A stretch of DNA of 64,000 nucleotides from the NCBI RefSeq assembly GCF_002895925.1, contig NZ_NWUO01000002.1, positions 429,774 to 493,773 of the forward strand. The letters are read 5' to 3'. Of the stretch, positions 20,586 through 29,714 are shown in pieces. The notes under the pieces were generated by a model, which saw nothing but the letters and a program-made list of their open reading frames with translations, did no database searches and was not told the DNA's origin. The position numbers were made by a program, and so were the translations under genes. The DNA comes from Mixta theicola (GTDB lineage Bacteria > Pseudomonadota > Gammaproteobacteria > Enterobacterales > Enterobacteriaceae). Each line of letters begins with the position of its first letter. Position 1 is the stretch's first letter.

Positions 20586-23558
20586 ATGAGCCAAAATACC
20601 TGCACGATTATCTACAACGGCGAACACCTGAGCGGTGAAGCCGACCAGCCGCTGATCGATTTTTTGCAAGCCCAGGGTAAAATCCTGCCCCACGTTTGCT
20701 ATCACCCTTCCCTGCCTCCGCTGCAATCCTGCGATGTCTGTTGGGTGGAATATCAGGGCGAGCTGGTGCGCGGCTGTACGCTGCGTACTTATGATGGCCT
20801 GGACATATCCAGCCATCACGCTGAGGCGAAAGCGGCGCAGGAAGAGGGTATGGATCGTCTGCTGGCGCGCCATGAACTCTACTGTACCCTGTGCGAGCAC
20901 AATACCGGCGACTGTACGCTGCATAACACCGTCGCCGATATGCATATCCCGATTCAGTATTATCCTTACCAGCGCAAGCCGTACCAAAAAGACGAAAGCA
21001 ACCCGTTCTACACCTACGATCCCGATCAGTGCATCCTCTGCGGACGCTGCGTGGAAGCGTGTCAGAACGTTGAGGTCAATGAAACGCTCTCTATCGATTA
21101 CAGCGCGGAACATCCGCGCGTGCTGTGGGACGGCGGCACCCAAATCGCCGGTTCCAGCTGCGTAAGCTGCGGCCACTGCGTCACCGTTTGTCCCTGCAAC
21201 GCGCTGCTGGAAAAAACCATGCAGCCCAACGCCGGGCCGTTTACGGCGATGCCGGAAGACCTTAAGCGACCAATGATCGATTTAGTGAAGTCGCTGGAAA
21301 ACACCGTTGGCGCGCCGCCGATAACCGGCATTTCGCTGATGGATATGGAGATGCGTCAGAAAGAGATCAAAAAAACCAAAACCGTCTGCACCTATTGCGG
21401 CGTCGGCTGCAGTTTCGAAATGTGGACGCGCGATCGCCACATCCTGAAAGTTCAGCCGGTGGCCGATGCCCCGGTGAATGGCATCTCAACCTGCCTGAAA
21501 GGGAAGTTCGGCTGGGATTTTGTTAACAGCCAACAGCGCCTGACGACGCCGCTTATCCGCGAAAACGGGCGCTTCCGTTCGGCCAGCTGGGATGAGGCGT
21601 TGGATCTCGTCGCGCAGCGGCTCAAAACGATTGCGGCGCAGCACGGCGGCGACAGTATCGGTTTTATCGGTTCCAGCAAGGGCAGCAACGAAGAAGCCTA
21701 TCTGACGCAAAAAATAGCCCGTCTGATTTTTGGCACTAACAATGTCGATAACTCCTCGCGTTACTGTCAGAACCCGGCGACCGAAGGGCTGTTCCGCACC
21801 GTCGGCTACGGCGGCGACGCGGGCACCATTGACGATCTGCAGAAGGCCGATTTAATCATTATTGTCGGCAGCAATCTGGCGGAAAACCATCCGGTTATCG
21901 CCTCGCGTCTCAAGGCCGCGCAGAAACAACACGGACAGAAACTGCTGGTAGTCGATCCGCGCAAGCATGAAATGGCCGAGCGTGCCGACCTTCATCTACA
22001 GATCGAACCCGGCAGCGATAGCCTGTGGGCCTCGGCGATGTCCCGTTATATGTTCGAACATGGCTATGCGGACGAAGCTTTTCTGGCCGAAAAGGTCAAT
22101 CAGGTGGATTCCTATCGCGCCTCGCTGGCGCCTTTTACCCTGGACTACGCCAGCGAGCAGACCGGACTGAGCGTTGAACAGATGATTAACGCGGCGGAGA
22201 TGATCGGCCAGGCCGAACGGGTCTGTCTGCTGTGGGCAATGGGCATTACGCAGCACAGCCACGGCGCGGACACCAGCACCGCCCTCTCTAATCTGCTGTT
22301 GGTCACCGGCAATTATGGCCGACCGGGCACCGGCGGCTATCCGATGCGCGGTCACAATAACGTACAGGGCGCCAGCGACTTCGGCTGCCTGAGCAATATC
22401 TATCCCGGCTATGAAAAAGTCACCGACGCAGCGGTACGGGAAAAGTGGGCGCATGCATGGGGCGTTGCGCCAGAGGCGCTCTCCAACAAAGCCGGAGCGG
22501 ATAACTATCTGATGGTCGAGCACGCGCACGAAGGTGCGTTGAAAGCGATGTATATCATCGGTGAGGAAACCGCCTATTCCGATTCGAACTCCACCAAAGT
22601 GCATGAGGCGTTCAGCAAGCTGGAATTTATGGTCGTGCAGGATATTTTTATGAGCCGCACCGCGGCTTTTGCCGATGTGGTGCTGCCGGGCTGCCCCAGC
22701 GTAGAAAAAGAGGGAAGCTACGTTAATACCGAGCGCCGTATTCAACGTTTTTACGAGGTGATGCCGCCGCTGGGCAACAGCCTGCCCGACTGGCGCATTC
22801 TTACCGATCTCGCCGCCCGTCTTGGTCATCCCTGGAACTATACGCATCCGGGAGAAATCATGGCGGAAGCCGCACGCATCGCCAACATTTTTGCCGGCGT
22901 GAGCTATCAACGTCTCAGCGGCTGGCAGTCGCAGCTGTGGCCGGTAAAACCGGACGGCAGCAGCACTCCGCTACTCTATACCGATGGCTTTAAGTTCCCC
23001 GACGGCAAAGCGGTGCTGTATCCCATTAGCTGGCAGCCGCCGCAGGAAATGCCGGACGACGAATACGATCTGTGGTTAAACAACGGCAGGATGCTGGAGC
23101 ATTTTCAGTCCACCAATCAAACCGGGCGAGGCGGCCGTATGCTTTCGCTTTCGCCGAACGGATTTGTCGAAGTCAGCCCGCAGCTGGCTCAGGAGCGTCA
23201 GATCCATCAGGGCGACTGGGTGAGCATCGAATCGCGGCGTGGCGCGATGCAGGTGCCGGTGGTCATCAGCGAACGCGTAGCGGGCAACGTGCTGTTTATG
23301 CCGATTCACCACGGTAAGTCTGGCGTTAACAGCCTGACCGGCGAACATCACGATCCTGACGTTAACACCCCGGCATACAAAGAGATCGCGGTGAAAATGG
23401 TCAAGCTGGCGCATCCGCCGCTGGCAGAGCCGCTGCCGCGCCAAAACTTCCGCCACGGCAACCGTAGTCCGCTGGCGGGCCTGCCGATCGAAATCAAATG
23501 GCAGCAGGAGGGTTACACCCTTCCTCCTGAACACACTCAACATCCGGAGAAATTTTAA
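20586..23558 (+). CDS. FdhF-like molybdopterin oxidoreductase (putative formate dehydrogenase alpha subunit)
   Basis: The 990-residue cytosolic enzyme has the domain order of NAD-type formate dehydrogenase alpha subunits. An N-terminal [2Fe-2S] domain (Cys 38, 49, 52, 64) is followed by a His-Cys3 cluster site (HELYCTLCEHNTGDC, residues 96-110) and two [4Fe-4S] ferredoxin motifs (Cys 149-159 and 192-202). The molybdopterin domain with CTYCGVGC at 268-275 and Cys 303 comes next, then the C-terminal MPT-binding domain. There is no twin-arginine signal. The presumed Mo ligand is Cys 394 in NSSRYCQNPATEG; characterised formate dehydrogenases have Sec or Cys followed by His, but here it is Gln, so formate as substrate is unproven. 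The neighbour is a DUF1641 gene, as in Bacillus yjgC-yjgD. Its stop overlaps the next start by one base. Confidence 0.88.
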   Translation: MSQNTCTIIYNGEHLSGEADQPLIDFLQAQGKILPHVCYHPSLPPLQSCDVCWVEYQGELVRGCTLRTYDGLDISSHHAEAKAAQEEGMDRLLARHELYCTLCEHNTGDCTLHNTVADMHIPIQYYPYQRKPYQKDESNPFYTYDPDQCILCGRCVEACQNVEVNETLSIDYSAEHPRVLWDGGTQIAGSSCVSCGHCVTVCPCNALLEKTMQPNAGPFTAMPEDLKRPMIDLVKSLENTVGAPPITGISLMDMEMRQKEIKKTKTVCTYCGVGCSFEMWTRDRHILKVQPVADAPVNGISTCLKGKFGWDFVNSQQRLTTPLIRENGRFRSASWDEALDLVAQRLKTIAAQHGGDSIGFIGSSKGSNEEAYLTQKIARLIFGTNNVDNSSRYCQNPATEGLFRTVGYGGDAGTIDDLQKADLIIIVGSNLAENHPVIASRLKAAQKQHGQKLLVVDPRKHEMAERADLHLQIEPGSDSLWASAMSRYMFEHGYADEAFLAEKVNQVDSYRASLAPFTLDYASEQTGLSVEQMINAAEMIGQAERVCLLWAMGITQHSHGADTSTALSNLLLVTGNYGRPGTGGYPMRGHNNVQGASDFGCLSNIYPGYEKVTDAAVREKWAHAWGVAPEALSNKAGADNYLMVEHAHEGALKAMYIIGEETAYSDSNSTKVHEAFSKLEFMVVQDIFMSRTAAFADVVLPGCPSVEKEGSYVNTERRIQRFYEVMPPLGNSLPDWRILTDLAARLGHPWNYTHPGEIMAEAARIANIFAGVSYQRLSGWQSQLWPVKPDGSSTPLLYTDGFKFPDGKAVLYPISWQPPQEMPDDEYDLWLNNGRMLEHFQSTNQTGRGGRMLSLSPNGFVEVSPQLAQERQIHQGDWVSIESRRGAMQVPVVISERVAGNVLFMPIHHGKSGVNSLTGEHHDPDVNTPAYKEIAVKMVKLAHPPLAEPLPRQNFRHGNRSPLAGLPIEIKWQQEGYTLPPEHTQHPEKF

Positions 23559-24046
23559 TGGCTGAGCCTATAAATTATGATGTCCCGCCAACCAAAACCG
23601 AGCCTGATGCCCATGATGCGCTGCATGAGCTATTGCACAGCCTGCACCACCACGGATTTCTGCGCCTGGCCAACGATATGGTGTCAGCCAATACGCAGAT
23701 TGCGAAGGTACTGGTGGAGGGGTTAAGCAAACCCGGCTCACAAAATGCGATGCAAAACCTCTCGGTACTGCTGATGGCGCTGTCCGATATTCCGCCGGGA
23801 GAGTTCCATAAAACTGTCTACGCGGTGAAGTCAGCCTTAAATGCGGTTAATCAGCATGCTGAAACCCAGCAGCAGCATGAGGTTGCGCCCGGCGTCAGCG
23901 GCACCTGGAAGCTGCTGCACGACGAGAGCTTATGGCACGCGGTCATGCCGCTGGTTGCCGGATTAAAAGCGTTCTCCAGCGCGATGGAACAGCCAGCCCC
24001 GGAAAAGCCCATCAGCGCCTTTAGCGGTAAAGACAGTCATGCCTGA
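23558..24046 (+). CDS. DUF1641 protein (YjgD-like accessory)
   Basis: The 162-residue soluble protein is mostly alpha-helical and His-rich near the N-terminus (LHELLHSLHHHGFLRLANDM). It fits the DUF1641 family, whose genes habitually sit next to FdhF-type dehydrogenase genes in Gram-positive and other bacteria; a role as accessory or electron-transfer partner is assumed but not shown. It has no membrane segment and no clear cofactor motif; the N-terminal His cluster might bind metal. Its ATG shares a base with the upstream stop (TAATG), and its last eight bases overlap the next gene, so all four genes appear translationally coupled. Confidence 0.75.
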   Translation: MAEPINYDVPPTKTEPDAHDALHELLHSLHHHGFLRLANDMVSANTQIAKVLVEGLSKPGSQNAMQNLSVLLMALSDIPPGEFHKTVYAVKSALNAVNQHAETQQQHEVAPGVSGTWKLLHDESLWHAVMPLVAGLKAFSSAMEQPAPEKPISAFSGKDSHA

Positions 24047-25418
24047 TGCGGAGCTGACGCTGCTGCTCTCCCGCGTCCAGTTTGCGGTGACCATCGGCCT
24101 GCATATTATCCTCGCCGGCTTCAGCTTTGGTCTGTCGATATGGCTGGTGGCGCTGGAGGGCGCATGGCTGTGGCGCAGGCAGCAGCGTTATTTAGATCTG
24201 TATAATTTCTGGCTGAAGATTTTTGCCTTAAATGTGGCGGTAGGCGTAGTTACCGGCGTGGTGATGGAATTTCAGTTCGGCACCAACTGGGCGCCGTTTA
24301 TCGAACGCGTTGGCGGCCTTATCGGCCCGATGATGTTTTATGAAGTGCTGGTCGCCTTCTTTCTGGAGGCGGGCCTGATGGGCGTAATGATGTTTGGCAT
24401 GGGGCGCATCGGTCCACGCCTGCATTTTATGGTAACCGTGCTGGTGGCCATTGGCGCGTTAATCAGCGTTTTTTGGATCCTGGCGGCCAATTCATGGATG
24501 CAAACGCCCGCCGGTTTTTTCCTTGACGAACAACATCGCTTTCAGCCGCAAAGCTGGATGTCCATTATTTTTAGCCCTTCTTTTCCCTGGCGCACGGCGC
24601 ATATGCTGCTGGCGATGCTGATCGGCACCGCTTTTATGGTGGCCGCCGCCGGAGCCTGGCAGCTTTTACGCCACAACAATAATAGCCGGGCTCGCCTGAT
24701 GCTGACCATAAGCCTGTGGCTGCTGCCTTTTCTGACGCTGACCCAGGCGGTAGTGGGCGATCTTCACGGTGAAAACACGCTGGAATATCAGCCGACAAAA
24801 ATAGCGGCGATTGAGGGCGACTGGCAGCGTCCGCCGCCGGGCGAAGGCGAGCCGCTGCGGCTGTTTGCGCTGCCCGACAGACAACAGCAGCGCAATCACT
24901 GGGAAATCGCGATTCCGCAGATAGGTTCTCTCTATCTGCGCCGCAATCTGAGCGGACAGATTAAAAGCCTGCGCGAATTTCCCGCCGAGGATATTCCCCC
25001 GGTCGCGCCGGTATTTTTCGCTTTTCGCCTGATGGTCGGGTTAGGCGTTCTGATGCTGGCGGTGAGTCTGACCGCACTGATCCAGCGGCTGCGCGGACGC
25101 CTGTGGCGCTCTCGCTGGCTATTAAAAACCCTGGTATTAATGGGGCCGTCGGGCTTTATCGCTATGCTCTCCGGCTGGGTCGTTACCGAGATGGGGCGTC
25201 AGCCCTGGACCGTTTACGGCATGGTGCGCACTGCCGACAGCGTCTCACCCATCTCCCCGCATCTGGCGATCGCCTCCCTCTGCGCTATTTTACTGGTCTA
25301 TGGCCTGGTGTTTACTATTGGGCTGCGCTATCTGTTGCATTACGCCAGCAAAGCGCCGCAGGCTGATGAGCCCAGCCCGGCGCAGGAGATGCAACCCAAA
25401 GGCGGAGGAGAAAAATGA
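24039..25418 (+). CDS. Cytochrome bd-type quinol oxidase subunit I, CIO-like, linked to the FdhF-like operon
   Basis: The 459-residue integral membrane protein would carry the b- and d-type haems and the quinol site. Expected ligands are visible: His in FAVTIGLHIILAG, His in WRTAHMLLA and Met in FAFRLMVGLG. The two acidic residues of the proton channel lie in MMFYEVLVAFFLEAG. The quinol motif GWVVTEMGRQPW and KIAAIEGDW are intact. The Q-loop is short, as in cyanide-insensitive oxidases (CioA), and unlike E. coli CydA. It is coupled to the DUF1641 gene upstream and to subunit II downstream (ATGA overlap). Linkage to a molybdoenzyme suggests a dedicated electron acceptor for that enzyme. Confidence 0.85.
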   Translation: MPDAELTLLLSRVQFAVTIGLHIILAGFSFGLSIWLVALEGAWLWRRQQRYLDLYNFWLKIFALNVAVGVVTGVVMEFQFGTNWAPFIERVGGLIGPMMFYEVLVAFFLEAGLMGVMMFGMGRIGPRLHFMVTVLVAIGALISVFWILAANSWMQTPAGFFLDEQHRFQPQSWMSIIFSPSFPWRTAHMLLAMLIGTAFMVAAAGAWQLLRHNNNSRARLMLTISLWLLPFLTLTQAVVGDLHGENTLEYQPTKIAAIEGDWQRPPPGEGEPLRLFALPDRQQQRNHWEIAIPQIGSLYLRRNLSGQIKSLREFPAEDIPPVAPVFFAFRLMVGLGVLMLAVSLTALIQRLRGRLWRSRWLLKTLVLMGPSGFIAMLSGWVVTEMGRQPWTVYGMVRTADSVSPISPHLAIASLCAILLVYGLVFTIGLRYLLHYASKAPQADEPSPAQEMQPKGGGEK

Positions 25419-26368
25419 TCCCCCTGACGCTGGATGATATTTCTGCCGCCACGCTCGCGGTTTCGCTGTTGATGTATCTGCTGCTGGACGGCACCGATCT
25501 CGGCGTGGGAATGCTGCTGTTTTTCTTTCGCGACGATGAATCGCGCCGCAAGCTGGCAGTCAGCATTCTTCCCGTCTGGGACGCTAACGAAACCTGGCTG
25601 GTGCTGCTGGCGGGCGGTATGCTGACGCTGTTCCCGGCGGTCTACAGCACGCTGTTCAGCGCGGTCTATCTGCCGCTGTTTATTATGCTACTGGCGCTGA
25701 TTGGGCGGGCGGTGGCGCTGGAGTATCGCGGTCACGTTAACCCACGCTGGCACCGCTGCCTCGATTTAACGCATGTTATCAGCTCACTGATCGCTACCTT
25801 TATTCAGGGCGCGCTGGTCGGTCTGGTGATTGCCGGTCGTACGCAAGAAGGACCGTTCAGCTGGCTGACGCTTTATCCGGCGCTGTGTGGATTCGGCCTG
25901 ATTGCCGCCTACCTGCTGTGCGGCTGCTGTTGGGTCCAGTGGCGCATCGCAGGATCGGAACCTGCGCTGGCCCACCAGCTGGCCTGGCTGTTTTTAATCC
26001 TTAGCCTGGCGCTAATGATCGCAATTAATCTGCTGGACAGCAGCACGCTGTTACAGGCGTGGCAACGGCTACCGGGCAAGATTATCCTGCTGCTGATGGC
26101 GCTGACGCTGGCTGCGCTGCTGCTGGCTTTCTATCGGGAGCTGCCGCTACTGTCGCTTATACTGGTATTAACGCTGATCGCGTTGAGCTGGGCATTACTG
26201 ATTGTCGGGCTCTATCCGTGGCTGCTGCCCGGTAAGCTAACCATTCAACAGGCGGCCGCCGCGCCGGCAACGCAGCTGTTTCTGTTAAGCGGCTATGGGA
26301 TAATCCTGCCGCTCACGCTGGCCTATAACAGCTGGGCATTCTGGGTATTTCGCGCCAGGGTCCGTTAG
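25415..26368 (+). CDS. Cytochrome bd-type oxidase subunit II, linked to the FdhF-like operon
   Basis: The 317-residue polytopic membrane protein belongs to the CydB/CioB family. It has the N-terminal LLLDGTDLGVGMLL segment and WDANETWLVLLAGG (WDGNETWL in most relatives), then RAVALEYRG and several hydrophobic helices. It is shorter than the second copy in this window (336 aa) and carries no CydX-like small gene behind it; I looked in the gap before the terminator and found none. It overlaps subunit I by four bases and ends the operon. Confidence 0.85.
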   Translation: MIPLTLDDISAATLAVSLLMYLLLDGTDLGVGMLLFFFRDDESRRKLAVSILPVWDANETWLVLLAGGMLTLFPAVYSTLFSAVYLPLFIMLLALIGRAVALEYRGHVNPRWHRCLDLTHVISSLIATFIQGALVGLVIAGRTQEGPFSWLTLYPALCGFGLIAAYLLCGCCWVQWRIAGSEPALAHQLAWLFLILSLALMIAINLLDSSTLLQAWQRLPGKIILLLMALTLAALLLAFYRELPLLSLILVLTLIALSWALLIVGLYPWLLPGKLTIQQAAAAPATQLFLLSGYGIILPLTLAYNSWAFWVFRARVR

Positions 26369-26450
26369 CGCAACGCGAGGGTCATTAGCTGGCAGCCTGT
26401 TTGAAGGCGCGGGAGGCGTTAACTTCCCGCGCTTTAAATCGGTCTCTTCA

Positions 26451-26476
26451 GGGCTGCCAAAGGCAGCCCGTTTTTT
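26451..26476 (+). terminator. Terminator of the FdhF-like/bd oxidase operon
   Basis: GGGCTGCC and GGCAGCCC form a perfect 8-bp stem with an AAA loop, followed by GTTTTTT. A second GC-rich hairpin (GCGCGGGA/TTCCCGCGC) precedes it at 26407-26431. Confidence 0.88.
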
Positions 26477-27236
26477 ACATCGCGTAAGAGAGCAGGATCT
26501 GCGTTTTGGTATCGGTATGATCCGGCGCGGACTCTGGCGGATTGTTATTCCAGGTCACGTTATAGGTAACCTTTAACGAGAAGTGCGCGTTAATCGCCAC
26601 CTGCAGGCCGGTCTCCGAGTTAACCGTGGTGTTATCATTAAAGCTGCTCAGCACCGAAGCGCCCTGAATAAATTTCGCGGTATCGGTCAGCTGCCACTGA
26701 TAGCTCAGCGCGCCGTAGCCCAGCGCCTGCGTCTCATGTCCGCCATCGTGGAAATCGTCATAACGCACGCCCGGACCAAATTCCATACGCAGTGAATGCA
26801 CCGGGCCGTTCAGGATCTGACGACCGTAACCGGCAGCCAGCACGTCACGAGAATCATAGCCGTTAAAACGATCGCTAAGCCAGCTGGCCTGGCCGAACAG
26901 GTAATCGTTGTCGGTCATGTTATAGCGGGTACGTCCGCCAATCTGATACGTCTCGGAAGAGCGTTCATCATTAGACGAGGTATTCGCCGCGTTACCCCAC
27001 AGGCTGTACGCGGTATTCGGCTGATACCATGTCATATTGGTCTGGGCCGTTAATGAAGAACTTTGGGTATTGCCGGTTTGCGCCAGGTAGCCCGCCGCCG
27101 CGTTGCCTTCAAAAGGTTTTTTAGCGGTGGAAGGATCGTCCATAACGGTAAAGACGGTGTTATCAGCCATAGCCTGGTGACAAAAAGCGCCGACAGAAAG
27201 TAATAGCGCAGCAGAATACCTGTTAAGCAAATTCAT
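26475..27236 (-). CDS. ydiY: DUF481 outer-membrane-like protein YdiY
   Basis: The 253-residue protein has a signal peptide (cleavage near AMA-DN), then alternating polar and aromatic beta strands and a terminal hydrophobic strand (TKTQILLSYAM) typical of outer-membrane barrels. It matches E. coli YdiY in length and family (DUF481, 'salt-induced outer membrane protein' group). No biochemical role is established; in E. coli the gene responds to acid. It is convergent with the oxidase operon, whose terminator touches its 3' end. Confidence 0.82.
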   Translation of the reverse strand: MNLLNRYSAALLLSVGAFCHQAMADNTVFTVMDDPSTAKKPFEGNAAAGYLAQTGNTQSSSLTAQTNMTWYQPNTAYSLWGNAANTSSNDERSSETYQIGGRTRYNMTDNDYLFGQASWLSDRFNGYDSRDVLAAGYGRQILNGPVHSLRMEFGPGVRYDDFHDGGHETQALGYGALSYQWQLTDTAKFIQGASVLSSFNDNTTVNSETGLQVAINAHFSLKVTYNVTWNNNPPESAPDHTDTKTQILLSYAM

Positions 27237-27733
27237 TTATTGTGATCCGTACGACAGTTTAAAAAAGAGAGAGTCTGAAGAGTTTTACGCTGTAAGCAAC
27301 GTCATTTACCGTAAATTTTGTAAACAAGCGTTAAATAGCGCGAATACCTAAGCATCCAGAGGAAAAGGTGCTACGAATTGGATTTTTCTTATTAACGGCG
27401 CGCATTATAAAGGGTAAGCAAGCGAAACGCAGTACGGCGGAGAAAATATTTATTTCCCTTTAAAATCAAATAATAATAATGAATAGCAGCCTGTTTAACC
27501 CTGTCAACCGCGCGGCGCCTGGCCCGGCTTACCCACTGTGAGCCTGACACGCTGCAGGCGTCCGGCTTTATGGCGATAACGTTTCCAGCGATACATCGTC
27601 GGTTGCGCCCGGCAGCAGTTCAGCCGCTATTGAATAATAATTAGCTGCGTTATGCAGGCCGTTTGGTTACCGATTCGCTCCTTTGGCGGTGATGGTCTAA
27701 GCTGAAAATTCTTTCGGGAACAATGAGGTGAAT
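27237..27733. other. Long intergenic region between ydiY and ydiZ where E. coli carries pfkB
   Basis: I see no gene in these roughly 500 bases. In E. coli the phosphofructokinase-2 gene pfkB lies between ydiY and ydiZ; no PfkB-like reading frame or recognisable remnant is present. The left part is AT-rich and should hold the ydiY promoter; the right part is GC-rich. Confidence 0.55.
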
Positions 27734-28027
27734 ATGAGCCCATCAGGCGTGACCCGCTATGTCGTCACCTTCCGTTACGAGGATAAAGGGCTGGCTGCCG
27801 GTCTGGAACTGAACAGCGCGATGACCAACGGCGGTTTCACCACCACCCTGCAGGATGATGACGGCCATACGCACGAACTGGGTAGCAACAGTTACGGCAT
27901 TGTCAGCGCCAAAAGTGCTGAAGAGGTTCGTCAGCAGGCCGCCAGCATCGGCGAGGTAGCGCTGGACCATGAACCAGAGGTTGATGTGCAAACCTTTGCG
28001 GATTTTATCCAGCAAAACCGGCCTTAA
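27734..28027 (+). CDS. ydiZ: YdiZ, GhoS-like (DUF2622) small protein
   Basis: The 97-residue protein resembles E. coli YdiZ and, more distantly, GhoS, the antitoxin of the type V GhoT/GhoS system that cleaves ghoT mRNA. Shared features are the YVVTFRYEDKGL start, a central acidic turn (QDDDGHTHELGSNSYGI) and the end VDVQTFADFI. No GhoT-like membrane peptide is adjacent, so an antitoxin role is doubtful. I chose the ATG with GAGG five bases upstream over a GTG two codons earlier. It precedes yniA, as in E. coli. Confidence 0.78.
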   Translation: MSPSGVTRYVVTFRYEDKGLAAGLELNSAMTNGGFTTTLQDDDGHTHELGSNSYGIVSAKSAEEVRQQAASIGEVALDHEPEVDVQTFADFIQQNRP

Positions 28028-28105
28028 AGCCTGACGTCCGGCCTGTGCGCTCGCGCTAATTTTACCTACGCTTTATCATTACACAGCGAAAATGAGGATA
28101 GCCCC

Positions 28106-29014
28106 ATGTGGTCAGCCATAAGTCGTCTGTTGAGTGAACTGTCAGAAAATGCGGAAATTACCCAGCGCACGGAACTGCCCGCCGGAGAGCTCCATTCTGC
28201 CTGGCAGATACGCTATGGCGAACATCAGATATTCGTGAAGTGCAATAGCCAGCAGATGCTGGACGTGTTTACCTCGGAAGCGGATCAGCTGGCGCTACTG
28301 GCGCGCAGCCAGACGGTACGGGTGCCGAAAGTGTACGGCATCGGCAGCGATCGCGATTACAGCTTTTTACTGTTGGAGTATATTCCACCGCGTCCGCTGG
28401 ATGAGTCCAGCGCCTTTCAGCTGGGACAGCAGCTGGCCCGGCTGCATCAGTGGAGCGAACAGCCCCATTTCGGTCTCGATTTCGACAATAATATTACCAG
28501 TATGCCGCAGCCCAACGGCTGGGTGCGGCGCTGGTCACGCTTCTTTTCGGAACAGCGTATCGGCTGGCAGCTACAGCTGGCGGCGGAAAAAGGCATTCTG
28601 TACGGCAATACCGAACTGATTATCGACTGCGTGCAACGCGCGTTGGCCACTCATCATCCGCAGCCTTCCCTGCTGCACGGCGATTTATGGCCTGCCAACT
28701 GCGCGGGCAGCGAGAGCGGCCCGTGGATCTACGATCCCGCCTGCTACTGGGGCGATCGTGAGTGCGACCTGGCGATGCTTGCGCACTCTCCTGCTTTCCC
28801 GGAAAAAATCATGGCGGGTTATCAGTCAGTCTGGCCGCTGCCGGAAGATTTCGTCCAGCGTCAGCCGGTTTATCAGCTCTATTATTTGCTTAATCGCGCC
28901 AACGTTTTTGGCGGCAGCTGGCTGGGTGAGGCACAACGTGCGATAGGTCTGCTGCTGGAGCGGGATGAACAGGGAAAAAACGGGCCTGAGGAGATCGCCT
29001 CTCCGGCCCGCTGA
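28106..29014 (+). CDS. yniA: Fructosamine kinase family protein YniA
   Basis: Predicted kinase of ketoamines or ribulosamines on glycated proteins or small molecules (fructosamine-3-kinase family, protein-kinase-like fold). The 302-residue protein has a nucleotide-binding lysine region (HQIFVKCNSQ), the catalytic motif LLHGDLWPANCA and the metal-binding IYDPACYWGDRECDLAM. E. coli YniA (286 aa) aligns from the first residue MWSAISRLLSE. The C-terminal dozen residues are extra. It forms a rightward pair with ydiZ. Confidence 0.92.
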   Translation: MWSAISRLLSELSENAEITQRTELPAGELHSAWQIRYGEHQIFVKCNSQQMLDVFTSEADQLALLARSQTVRVPKVYGIGSDRDYSFLLLEYIPPRPLDESSAFQLGQQLARLHQWSEQPHFGLDFDNNITSMPQPNGWVRRWSRFFSEQRIGWQLQLAAEKGILYGNTELIIDCVQRALATHHPQPSLLHGDLWPANCAGSESGPWIYDPACYWGDRECDLAMLAHSPAFPEKIMAGYQSVWPLPEDFVQRQPVYQLYYLLNRANVFGGSWLGEAQRAIGLLLERDEQGKNGPEEIASPAR

Positions 29015-29019
29015 GCCGT

Positions 29020-29556
29020 TCAGATAAAGCCGGTTAACGACAGAACAAAGTAGCCCGCCGCGGCGATAACGACCGGCAAAATATAGAGCGGGAAAATCTG
29101 CAGAAAAATGGTATGCCGCGGCACAACGATTTTTTCCTCCAGCTGCTGTCGGCTACGCCCTTCCTCTCCTTTTGCCTGTTCAAGGATCAGCATATCTTCG
29201 ATCCCTTCTTTTATATGACGCGACTGACGCCACATACGCGCGCCGGAGGCCTGCAGCGCCAGGCCGACGAAAATCAGGATATAGATCAGCCAGAAACCGA
29301 TATTGCCGCCCGCGTTAAAATCGGGTACTGGCGAATTACGCCAGAAAAATCCGAGAAACGGCGTATTAAAGCGGATCATATCGATCATCACGTGAATAAA
29401 ATCGAGCAGAACCGCATCAATGCCGGGCCGCTTTTCGCTGTGTTTGAACATAAAGTTCATTAGCGATACCAGCGTAGAAATCAGCGCCGGTAGAAAAATA
29501 ATCCAGCCGGCCACGCGTTTAATAATGGCAACACGGCCAGCCTGTTGATAAGTCAT
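29020..29556 (-). CDS. yniB: YniB family inner-membrane protein
   Basis: The 178-residue protein matches E. coli YniB in length and begins MTYQQAGRVAIIKRVAGWII. Hydrophobic segments lie near residues 15-37, 65-80, 92-110 and at the C-terminus (YILPVVIAAAGYFVLSL), with a charged cytoplasmic stretch (RQSRHIKEGIEDMLILEQAK). Function is unknown. The ATG is preceded by GGAGAAACC; the frame extends five codons upstream without a better signal. It is convergent with yniA and divergent from hxpB. Confidence 0.88.
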   Translation of the reverse strand: MTYQQAGRVAIIKRVAGWIIFLPALISTLVSLMNFMFKHSEKRPGIDAVLLDFIHVMIDMIRFNTPFLGFFWRNSPVPDFNAGGNIGFWLIYILIFVGLALQASGARMWRQSRHIKEGIEDMLILEQAKGEEGRSRQQLEEKIVVPRHTIFLQIFPLYILPVVIAAAGYFVLSLTGFI

Positions 29557-29714
29557 GGTTTCTCCTTGCACCTGTTGTCTGGCAATAAGTCTACCTGAAT
29601 CAGGGAAAAGCGCCTGGAAAAAAGCGATGCCAGATATTTTATCCTGTCAGTCCGGCCATGCCTGATGAAAAGCTTCATGCTATGGTAAGACAAAATGTAA
29701 AAATGGAGCCTTGT

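Noticed and set aside
26369..26450. Search for a CydX- or DUF2474-like small gene after the first bd oxidase
   Set aside because: The gap before the terminator is too short and has no suitable frame.
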